Source of the DNA: Oscillospiraceae bacterium
GTDB lineage: Bacteria > Bacillota > Clostridia > Oscillospirales > Ruminococcaceae
Length of the DNA stretch: 64,000 nucleotides
Reading direction: 5' to 3'
Assembly: GCA_021201135.1 (NCBI GenBank)
Contig: JAJQGT010000006.1
Location: 347,254 to 411,253, forward strand
The stretch's first letter is position 1, and each line of letters begins with the position of its first letter. The position numbers and the translations under genes were made by a program. Under the pieces are notes generated by a model that saw only the letters and a program-made list of their open reading frames with translations, was not told the DNA's origin and did no database searches. Shown here piece by piece: positions 1 through 6,440 of the stretch.

Positions 1-91
1 TTGTAAACAGAGTACTGTTCGGAAAATAGATAACATTGCCGTCGCTGTCAAGAAGCTCGCGGACAAAGTCAGAAGTCATTGCTAAGGTCAT
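1..91 (-). CDS. 5' end of an unrecognised gene, cut by the window edge
   Basis: Reading leftwards, an open frame starts with ATG at 91 and runs off the window after 30 codons. A good ribosome binding site (GAAAGG) lies 9 bases before this ATG. A second in-frame ATG at 79 is possible but has no such site. The visible N-terminus (MTLAMTSDFVRELLDSDG) is too short to name a family. There is no signal peptide or membrane segment in the visible part. The 200-base gap to the neighbouring abrB-type gene holds that gene's terminator. Confidence 0.5.
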   Translation of the reverse strand, partial: MTLAMTSDFVRELLDSDGNVIYFPNSTLFT

Positions 92-230
92 ATGAAGATA
101 CCTTTCGTAAAAAATTGGTGCTTAAAAACCATATTCACCTAGGCTATTGTATCACAATACGATGTTTATTGCAAGAGTTACACATTAATTTCATTTTTCG
201 GAGTCTCAAATCATATACATATAAATATAA

Positions 231-266
231 AAAATTCAGGCGTATACGAAAATACACGCCTGAATC
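231..266 (-). terminator. Intrinsic terminator of the AbrB-type gene
   Basis: Arms ATTCAGGCGT (234-243) and ACGCCTGAAT (256-265) form a 10-bp stem. On the minus strand the stem is followed by a T-rich tract, as expected for a Rho-independent terminator about 25 bases beyond the stop codon of the gene at 291-539. Confidence 0.8.
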
Positions 267-290
267 CTATACGACAGAAAAAGAGCCAAA

Positions 291-539
291 TCAGATTTCC
301 ATTTCCTTGATTTTCTTAAGGCAAGCGGGGCAAATATGCTTGTTGCCGAAAGGAATGATATCCTCGCCCTCACCGCAAAGAGCGCAGGAATTGGAATACT
401 TTCTCAGGATAATGTTGTCGCCGTCGGTCAGAATCTCGATGGGGTCCTTGATGTTAAGGTCCATAGACTTTCTGAGCTCCATGGGGATGACAATTCTTCC
501 AAGCTCGTCGATTCTTCTTACAATACCGGTTGATTTCAT
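291..539 (-). CDS. AbrB-type transition-state regulator with C-terminal zinc ribbon
   Basis: Probable DNA-binding transcription regulator of 82 residues. Residues 1-50 match the AbrB/MazE swapped-hairpin fold: MKSTGIVRRIDELGRIVIP followed by ELRKSMDL. The last 30 residues hold two CxxC pairs (CALC and CPAC), which suggests a small zinc-binding finger in place of the usual AbrB C-terminal dimerisation domain. The ribosome binding site AAGGAGG precedes the ATG. It is transcribed alone, with its own promoter and terminator, and divergent from spmAB. In Bacillus the related AbrB and SpoVT regulate the entry into stationary phase and sporulation; the sporulation neighbours fit this, but the target genes are not visible here. 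The AbrB fold is clear; the exact paralogue is not. Confidence 0.85.
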   Translation of the reverse strand: MKSTGIVRRIDELGRIVIPMELRKSMDLNIKDPIEILTDGDNIILRKYSNSCALCGEGEDIIPFGNKHICPACLKKIKEMEI

Positions 540-570
540 AGTGTCGTACCTCCTTGACGTTTATATAAAT

Positions 571-599
571 ATTATACAGCATAATTCGACATAATGCAA
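571..599 (-). promoter_or_regulatory. Sigma-A promoter of the AbrB-type gene
   Basis: On the minus strand TTGCAT (594-599) and TATAAT (571-576) are separated by 17 bases. The start point would fall near 565, giving a short leader with the AAGGAGG site directly before the ATG at 539. Confidence 0.75.
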
Positions 600-695
600 G
601 TACCATTCGAGGTAAAATTTCAGAAATTGGTGTGAAAAAACAGTTTTTATATCGTCGTAACAAATAGCTCTGTGAAACACAAAGGAGTTTAACAT

Positions 696-1283
696 ATGAT
701 AGATTTTATACTGGCGGGAATTATCGCAGTGTCCTGCGTATATGGATTTTTTAACGGAGGAGCGGAAGCTGTCTCAAATGCCGTTTTAACGAGCGGACAA
801 ACCGCAGTGACGCTGACCTTAAGCATCTTAGGCGCTATGGCGACATGGGGCGGAGTTATGAAGCTTGCCGAAAAAAGCGGACTTACAGACAGGATTGCAC
901 GTCTGATAAGTCCGGTTATAGGTCTTATATTCAGAGGTCTTGACAAAAACTCAAAAGCATTCAAAGCCATCGCCATGAACATTACTGCCAATCTCTTCGG
1001 TCTCGGAAACGCCGCAACTCCTCTCGGAATTGAGGCTATGAAGGAGCTTAAAGCAGAAGAAAACTGTGAAGATACGGCATCCAGAAACATGGTGCTTCTT
1101 ACGGTAATCAACACTTCTTCGATAGAACTTATACCTTCAACCGTAGCGGCACTTCGGGTTACATACGGAAGCGGGTCGCCGATGGACATTCTGCCGTGTG
1201 TGTTGACAGTTTCGGTTTTGTCACTGACAGCGGCTATTATGTGCGCATATGCTTTTGATAAGATAGGACGGAGAAAAAAGTGA
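696..1283 (+). CDS. spmA: Spore maturation protein A (SpmA)
   Basis: Membrane protein of 195 residues that in Bacillus acts with SpmB in dehydrating the spore core. The sequence shows the nucleoside-recognition (Gate) domain shared by SpmA/SpmB: hydrophobic segments at the N-terminus (residues 2-22), around 35-55 and near the C-terminus, and the conserved stretch NLFGLGNAATPLGIEAM in the middle. The start ATG follows AAAGGAG by 7 bases. The gene overlaps spmB by four bases (GTGA), so the two are translationally coupled. It begins about 150 bases from the divergent AbrB-type gene. Family assignment is strong; the role in this organism is inferred from Bacillus. Confidence 0.92.
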   Translation: MIDFILAGIIAVSCVYGFFNGGAEAVSNAVLTSGQTAVTLTLSILGAMATWGGVMKLAEKSGLTDRIARLISPVIGLIFRGLDKNSKAFKAIAMNITANLFGLGNAATPLGIEAMKELKAEENCEDTASRNMVLLTVINTSSIELIPSTVAALRVTYGSGSPMDILPCVLTVSVLSLTAAIMCAYAFDKIGRRKK

Positions 1284-1801
1284 GAATTACAAGTCTTGTC
1301 GTCCCTGTATTTGTCCTCGGAGTTATTCTTTACAGCTTACATAAGAAAACAGGCGTTTTCGATACGTTTATAGCGGGAGCAAAAGAAAATATCGCCGTCT
1401 GCTTCAACATACTCCCCTCTCTGGTCGCTCTTATGCTGGCAGTAGAGATGTTCAAAGCTTCGGGTGCGCTTTCGGCATTGACAAATCTAATTGAGCCAAT
1501 CACTTCAATTATAGGAATCCCATCCGAATGTGTGCCTCTGGCGCTCATGCGACCGGTTTCGGGAAGCGGTGCGCTCTCGATGCTCGACAGCATCCTTTCG
1601 GAATACGGTGCTGACAGCTTTATCGGTCGGGTTGCAAGCGTACTGATGGGTTCAACGGAAACCACACTTTACACCGTTGCCGTTTACTTTGGAGCCGTCA
1701 AGATAAAGAAAACACGCCATGCTCTGCCCTCGGCACTCGTGGGCGATTTCACGGCGTTTATTCTTTCCGCACTGACGGTCAGGCTTTTTCTCGGAGCATA
1801 G
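1280..1801 (+). CDS. spmB: Spore maturation protein B (SpmB)
   Basis: Second subunit of the SpmA/SpmB pair, 173 residues, starting at GTG within the end of spmA. It has an N-terminal hydrophobic segment, a Gate-domain core with the family signature RPVSGSGALSML near residue 100, and the later stretch STETTLYTVAVYFG. Both are typical of SpmB. Its stop codon at 1799-1801 is only two bases from the stop codon of the convergent ymdB-like gene, and there is no visible terminator between them. Confidence 0.92.
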   Translation: MRITSLVVPVFVLGVILYSLHKKTGVFDTFIAGAKENIAVCFNILPSLVALMLAVEMFKASGALSALTNLIEPITSIIGIPSECVPLALMRPVSGSGALSMLDSILSEYGADSFIGRVASVLMGSTETTLYTVAVYFGAVKIKKTRHALPSALVGDFTAFILSALTVRLFLGA

Positions 1802-1803
1802 GC

Positions 1804-2571
1804 TCAGCGCTCAATGATTCTCTCAATGTGAGATGCTCTGCCGGTTTTCTCGTCGAACTCGACCACTACACCGTTAATGAAGCATGGCGTGTCGGCTTCG
1901 GCGAATCTTACAGGGAAGTTGAGCCGCTGTTTTTCGATTGCTATCTCTTTGTTTACCCCCAAGACGGAATCCTCGGGACCGGTCATTCCGACATCGGTAA
2001 TATATGCTGTTCCGCCTTCGAGAATAGTCTCATCCGCAGTCTGGACATGTGTATGCGTCCCCATAACGGCAGTTACTCTTCCGGCGAGATAGAAGCCGAG
2101 AGCCTTCTTTTCGGCTGTGGCTTCGGCGTGGAAGTCGACGAATATATTCTTGGTCTCTATTCTCGAAAGTATCTCATCAACGGTTCTGAACGGATTTGCA
2201 AGCGGTTCCATATAGATTACGCCCATCAGGTTTATAACAGCAATCTGACATCTGCCCATGTCAAGGATGTAATAGCCCTTACCGCAAACCTCATCGGAAT
2301 AGTTCGCCGGTCTTATGAGGTGAGGGACATTGTCGAAAATCCCGAGCGATTCCCTTCTCTTGAATGCGTGATTGCCGGTCGTGATGACGTCTGCACCGAT
2401 CCTTGTGAGGAAATCGCAAGAATGGACGGTTATGCCGTTGCCGGAGGCGGAATTCTCGCCGTTGATGACGGTTACATCAATATTATATCTCTTCTTGATG
2501 TCGTGCAGCTTTGATGCCAGAAAGTCACAGCCTGTCTGTGCTACGACATCGCCAATCATAAGTAATCTCAT
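1804..2571 (-). CDS. ymdB: YmdB/TIGR00282-family metallophosphoesterase
   Basis: Cytoplasmic calcineurin-like phosphodiesterase of 255 residues. The N-terminus MRLLMIGDVVAQTG gives the first metal ligand (D), followed by the NGEN motif (INGENSASG) and TGNHAF, then VDFHAEATAEK and MGTHTHVQTAD for the remaining metal-binding histidines. In Bacillus, YmdB hydrolyses 2',3'-cyclic nucleotides and affects biofilm and sporulation decisions. The start at 2571 was chosen because an upstream in-frame ATG would lie deep in the previous gene, whereas 2571 gives an ATGA overlap with it. The downstream end is convergent with spmB. Confidence 0.9.
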   Translation of the reverse strand: MRLLMIGDVVAQTGCDFLASKLHDIKKRYNIDVTVINGENSASGNGITVHSCDFLTRIGADVITTGNHAFKRRESLGIFDNVPHLIRPANYSDEVCGKGYYILDMGRCQIAVINLMGVIYMEPLANPFRTVDEILSRIETKNIFVDFHAEATAEKKALGFYLAGRVTAVMGTHTHVQTADETILEGGTAYITDVGMTGPEDSVLGVNKEIAIEKQRLNFPVRFAEADTPCFINGVVVEFDEKTGRASHIERIIER

Positions 2572-3299
2572 TTTGTATCCTCCTTGAATCCCCAACCGTC
2601 GACTCCCGAGCGTCTCAGTGCTCCGAAAATACGGTCGGTAAAGCCCTTGTCCTCTCGCTCACGTTCTCTTAAGAAATCCTTCATATCCTGCCGTTTGGTT
2701 ACGCCGTCGGCAGGGCATTTTGATTTCACTATCTCTAAATTATTCCGCTTTGCGGCGTTTTTAATCTCTCTTTCCGGTGCAAAGACAAGCGGTCTTATAA
2801 TCGTAATATCGCTTCTGTCGAGATAGGTCTTCGGCGAAAAGCAACCGATTCTGCCTTCGATAAAAAGATTCATCATGAAGGTCTCGACAACGTCGTTATA
2901 ATGATGTCCGAGTGCTACTTTATTGCAACCGAGCTCTTTAGCCTTGCTATTCAGTGCTCCCCTACGCATATTGGCACATAACGAGCAGGGATTCGACTCT
3001 TTTCTTATATCAAAAACTATGCTTCCGATGTCGGATTTCTCAATGACATATGGAATGCCATACTCTTTACAAAGCTTATCTACAGGCGAATAGTCTGTCT
3101 CCACTCCACCGAACTGAGGGTCAATAGTCAAAGCCGTTATATCGTAGTCTATTCCTATAAATTTCCTGAGGCGGATAAGCCCCACAAGAAGGACAAGGCT
3201 GTCCTTTCCGCCGGAAACACCGACGGCTATTTTGTCACCGTCCTGAATCAAATCAAATTCCGTTATCGCTTTACGCATATATCCTAAAATCTTCTGCAT
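2568..3299 (-). CDS. TtcA-like PP-loop tRNA thiolation enzyme
   Basis: ATP-pyrophosphatase of the TtcA/TilS superfamily (243 residues), probably a tRNA 2-thiocytidine synthase or a close relative. The PP-loop SGGKDS sits near residue 30. Two CxxC pairs, SNPCSLCANMRR and the later KCPAD, plus GHHYNDVVETFMMN, match the TtcA pattern in which cysteines hold an iron-sulfur cluster. The start at 3299 (MQKILGYM) has AAAGGA 8 bases upstream; a longer frame to 3344 lacks one. The gene overlaps ymdB by four bases. The promoter lies about 220 bases upstream, leaving an unusually long leader. The exact substrate is uncertain because this Gram-positive subgroup is only distantly related to the E. coli enzyme. 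Confidence 0.8.
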   Translation of the reverse strand: MQKILGYMRKAITEFDLIQDGDKIAVGVSGGKDSLVLLVGLIRLRKFIGIDYDITALTIDPQFGGVETDYSPVDKLCKEYGIPYVIEKSDIGSIVFDIRKESNPCSLCANMRRGALNSKAKELGCNKVALGHHYNDVVETFMMNLFIEGRIGCFSPKTYLDRSDITIIRPLVFAPEREIKNAAKRNNLEIVKSKCPADGVTKRQDMKDFLREREREDKGFTDRIFGALRRSGVDGWGFKEDTK

Positions 3300-3510
3300 G
3301 GCAATGTCCTTTCTATCTTCTGCATTATAGCACAAATCTTGCAACTTGAAAAGAGAAATAACCGAAAAAGTGAAATAAGAGAGGACAAAGTCACTCTCTT
3401 ACTCCACCATTTACTTGGAACATTATATTATGAAGACAACTGTCAGAATTAAAGGTCAGGCGTTTTGAAAAGAAATCTTATATGCGATACTCTTTTTCAT
3501 CGCCTTACAT
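3300..3510 (-). other. Long untranslated leader of the TtcA-like gene, with hairpins
   Basis: No convincing gene is present between 3300 and 3713. The part nearest the TtcA-like gene would be transcribed from the promoter at 3517-3544. It holds an imperfect inverted repeat (3459-3473 with 3491-3504, arms beginning GGCG and ending CGCC) and a second hairpin AAGAGAG/CTCTCTT (3377-3383 with 3394-3400). No known riboswitch core was recognised. The function is unknown. Confidence 0.4.
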
Positions 3511-3516
3511 TATTAT

Positions 3517-3544
3517 ATTATACCGATTTTTCTGAAAAAGTAAA
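3517..3544 (-). promoter_or_regulatory. Promoter candidate for the TtcA-like gene and ymdB
   Basis: On the minus strand TTTACT (3539-3544) and TATAAT (3517-3522) are separated by 16 bases. It lies in the gap between the terminator of pckG and the TtcA-like gene and points toward the latter. Confidence 0.6.
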
Positions 3545-3659
3545 GTGTCAAAATCGCCGAATATTTGCTTTTTAAAGCCCATTTCATGTGTAAATTGCAC
3601 GATTTTGAGCGAGTTGATATCAAAATCTGAAACATTTATAAAGATAAGAGCCCACGAAT

Positions 3660-3693
3660 AAAAATCCCTCCGCCCTTTTCAGGACGGAAGGAT
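3660..3693 (-). terminator. Intrinsic terminator of pckG
   Basis: Arms at 3664-3672 and 3685-3693 (ATCCTTCCG and CGGAGGGAT on the minus strand, one G-T pair) are followed on the minus strand by a run of T. It lies 21 bases beyond the pckG stop codon. Confidence 0.8.
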
Positions 3694-3713
3694 TGAAAAA
3701 CGCGAGACCAGAA

Positions 3714-5504
3714 TTACTTCGAAAGTCTTTCCTTAAGGGCATTGAGCTCGTAAGCCATTTCCTTGGGAAGCTTGTCGCCGAATCTTGAATAGAACTCTTC
3801 GATGCTCTTGGTATCTTCGAGCCAGAGATCCTTATCGACAGAAAGCAAATCCGCGATAGTGTCAACGGTGATACCGTCGAGACCTTCGATATTGATGTCC
3901 TCGGGCTTGGGCTCATAGCCGATAGGAGTTTCAACAGCATCAACAGTGCCTTCGCAACGGCTGATAATCCAGTCAAGAACTCTCATGTTGTCGCCGAAGC
4001 CGGGCCAGATGAAGTTGCCTTCGTCGTCGGTTCTGAACCAGTTGACGTGGAAGATCTTAGGAGCCTTGTCGCCGAGAATCTTGCCCATCTCGAGCCAGTG
4101 TGCCCAGTAGTCACCCATGTTGTATCCGCAGAACGGAAGCATAGCCATCGGGTCACGTCTTACAACGCCTACAGCACCTGCTGCAGCTGCAGTGGTCTCG
4201 GAAGCCATGATAGAGCCAACGAAGGTACCATGCTGCCAGTTGAACGACTGGTATACGAGAGGAGCGGTCTTGGCACGTCTTCCGCCGAAGATCATTGCGC
4301 TTATCGGAACGCCCTGAGGATTGTTGAACTCGGGAGAAATGCAAGGGCAATTCTCCGCGGGAGCAGTGAATCTTGAGTTCGGGTGAGCAAGCTTGTTGCC
4401 TGCGGCAGTATACTCAACACCGTTGACCTTCTCGCCCTTCCACTCGGTTGCATTAACCGGCGGATCCTTGGTGAGCTTCTCCCACCAAACTGTGTTGTCG
4501 TCATTGTTGATAGCAACGTTGGTGAAGATGGTGTTCTTTCTTGTGGAAGCAAGAGCGTTATAGTTGGACTTTTCGTTGGTACCGGGAGCTACGCCGAAGA
4601 AGCCGTTCTCAGGGTTGATAGCGTAGAGTCTTCCGTCCTCACCGGGCTTGAGCCAAGCGATATCGTCGCCGACGGTCCAGACCTTATAGCCCTTCTTCTT
4701 GTATCCCTCCGGAGGAATAAGCATTGCGAGGTTGGTCTTACCACAAGCAGACGGGAATGCGGCGGTTACATATACAACTTCTCCGTTCGGCTTCTCAATG
4801 CCGAGGATAAGCATATGCTCAGCCATCCAGCCTTCGTTCTTGCCCTGATAGGAAGCGATTCTGAGAGCGAAGCACTTCTTGCCGAGAAGAACGTTTCCGC
4901 CGTATGCGGAGTTGATTGACCAGATTGTATTATCTTCAGGGAACTGAACTATGTATCTCTTTTCGGGGTCAACATCAGCCTTGGAATGAAGTCCTCTTAC
5001 GAAGTCATCGGAGGTGTCGCCGAGGTTCTTGAAAGCGTCGGCACCCATTCTTGTCATAATAGCCATGTTGAGTACGACATAGATAGAGTCAGTAACCTCA
5101 ACACCAACCTTGGCAAGAGGCGAACCAATAGGTCCCATGGAATAAGGAATGACATACATTGTTCTGCCCTTCATGACTCCGTCGTAAAGAGGAGTGAGCA
5201 TTGCATACATTTCCTTGGGGTCCATCCAGTTGTTGGTCGGTCCTGCGTCTTCCTTCTTCTTGGTGCAGATGAAGGTTCTGTCTTCAACACGAGCAACATC
5301 GTTCGGCTTGGTTCTGTGATAGAGGCATCCGGGAAGCTTCTCGGGATTGAGAGCGATCATTTCGCCGGTCTCGCAAGCCTCACGACGGAGGTCATTGAGC
5401 TGATCCTCACTGCCGTCAATCCAGACAACCTGATCGGGCTTGGTCAAAGCTATCATTTCATCAACCCACTTGTTGACATTTGGGTTCTTTGTCAGTGTAG
5501 CCAT
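3714..5504 (-). CDS. pckG: Phosphoenolpyruvate carboxykinase (GTP)
   Basis: Interconverts oxaloacetate and PEP with GTP/GDP in the cytoplasm. In rumen and gut Clostridia it often runs in the PEP-carboxylating direction toward succinate. The 596-residue length matches the GTP-dependent family, not the shorter ATP-dependent one. The kinase-1 P-loop FPSACGKTNLAM lies near residue 253 with the reactive-loop cysteine, and the conserved stretches YVIPYSMGP, RIASYQGKNEGWMAEHM and FNWQHGTFVG are present. The start at 5504 has AAAGGAG seven bases upstream; longer frames into the promoter are not credible. It is monocistronic, with its own promoter and terminator. Confidence 0.96.
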   Translation of the reverse strand: MATLTKNPNVNKWVDEMIALTKPDQVVWIDGSEDQLNDLRREACETGEMIALNPEKLPGCLYHRTKPNDVARVEDRTFICTKKKEDAGPTNNWMDPKEMYAMLTPLYDGVMKGRTMYVIPYSMGPIGSPLAKVGVEVTDSIYVVLNMAIMTRMGADAFKNLGDTSDDFVRGLHSKADVDPEKRYIVQFPEDNTIWSINSAYGGNVLLGKKCFALRIASYQGKNEGWMAEHMLILGIEKPNGEVVYVTAAFPSACGKTNLAMLIPPEGYKKKGYKVWTVGDDIAWLKPGEDGRLYAINPENGFFGVAPGTNEKSNYNALASTRKNTIFTNVAINNDDNTVWWEKLTKDPPVNATEWKGEKVNGVEYTAAGNKLAHPNSRFTAPAENCPCISPEFNNPQGVPISAMIFGGRRAKTAPLVYQSFNWQHGTFVGSIMASETTAAAAGAVGVVRRDPMAMLPFCGYNMGDYWAHWLEMGKILGDKAPKIFHVNWFRTDDEGNFIWPGFGDNMRVLDWIISRCEGTVDAVETPIGYEPKPEDINIEGLDGITVDTIADLLSVDKDLWLEDTKSIEEFYSRFGDKLPKEMAYELNALKERLSK

Positions 5505-5616
5505 AGTAGTTATCTCCTTTGTTATCATTTGCGCCTGCGACGCAAGTCGCATTTGCATTGTGTTTTTTGGGTACGGAGCCGGATTTTATGTAAAACCCAA
5601 ACTCTCCTCGAGTACA

Positions 5617-5645
5617 ATCATACACCCTTTGTGTCAAGAAATCAA
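5617..5645 (-). promoter_or_regulatory. Sigma-A promoter of pckG
   Basis: On the minus strand TTGATT (5640-5645), a 17-base spacer and TATGAT (5617-5622). An overlapping TTGACA (5630-5635) is too close to this -10 element. The leader to the ATG is about 105 bases. Confidence 0.6.
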
Positions 5646-5727
5646 GAGAAAATTATAACTTTCACCGATTTTTCAGGAATTAGATTCCTTAAGTATTTTG
5701 GTGATACACTTAGCCTTAAAAGTGTTT

Positions 5728-6423
5728 TTATGTGAAGAACACTTTTGACAGTGCCAATCTCAAAGGCTTACAGATTCCGATTATTATCAGCATCATCCCG
5801 AGGATGAAGAACGCCGCAAGCGGAAAGCCCGACCATCCGACAAAGCTGACGCTCTCGAAGGTAATCGAGATAAAAAGCTCGATAAGTGAGACATACACAC
5901 CCGTGGCTATGAGTGTGCCGCCGACTATAAAGAGCTGTCCCCTTTTAACATAGCGTAAAAGTGTCACCATTGTTGTCACAATTATGCCGGCGATTCCCGC
6001 TATCGGGAAAGCGAGACTCAGAAACCATCCGCCTTGAACCGTAAGGTCGATATAGAGTAAATACAGTATTATCGTTGCAAACGCAATCGGCGTGAATATT
6101 ACGGGGTTCGGATGACGAAACCACTCGGGAAGCGCGAACGATACATACAAAATCACAAGTGCGCCCAACACATAGCCCGACCATGTGATACCGGAAGTGA
6201 TGTTGAAATCAATCATAGCTACCATTAGTGACACAAGTATAAAGCAGACGGTCACCACAAACATGACTGCCACCCGGACGCTCTTTTTGGTTACCCGACG
6301 AAACTCGGGATAGGGCTTTTCGCAATCTTCTTGTTTTATATCGGGATGAAACACGGGAGTCAGGCACAGAGGGCAAACATGCTCGCTGTCCTTAAGCTCC
6401 ACACCGCATTTTACACAATACAT
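5728..6423 (-). CDS. Zinc-ribbon multi-pass membrane protein (DUF6320-like)
   Basis: 231 residues. The N-terminus MYCVKCGVELKDSEHVCPLC is a two-CxxC zinc ribbon. It is followed from about residue 50 by five or six hydrophobic helices (for example VAVMFVVTVCFILVSLMVAM and FPLAAFFILGMMLIIIGI). This layout matches proteins annotated as DUF6320 in Clostridia, which are commonly found beside alcohol-acetyltransferase-like genes, as here. It starts 17 bases after the fusion enzyme upstream and is surely co-transcribed with it. It may be a membrane partner or anchor for that enzyme. No biochemical function is known to me. Confidence 0.75.
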   Translation of the reverse strand: MYCVKCGVELKDSEHVCPLCLTPVFHPDIKQEDCEKPYPEFRRVTKKSVRVAVMFVVTVCFILVSLMVAMIDFNITSGITWSGYVLGALVILYVSFALPEWFRHPNPVIFTPIAFATIILYLLYIDLTVQGGWFLSLAFPIAGIAGIIVTTMVTLLRYVKRGQLFIVGGTLIATGVYVSLIELFISITFESVSFVGWSGFPLAAFFILGMMLIIIGICKPLRLALSKVFFT

Positions 6424-6440
6424 AAATCCACCTCCCGGGG

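Noticed and set aside
696-1801. spmA/spmB as nucleoside transporters
   Set aside because: They share the nucleoside-recognition fold, but the gene pair, sizes and motifs are those of SpmA and SpmB.
1828-2514. A 228-codon plus-strand frame opposite ymdB
   Set aside because: No ribosome binding site and no conserved motif; ymdB motifs cover the whole region.
4383-5735. Plus-strand frames opposite pckG
   Set aside because: Same reason: pckG is full length and conserved across the whole stretch.
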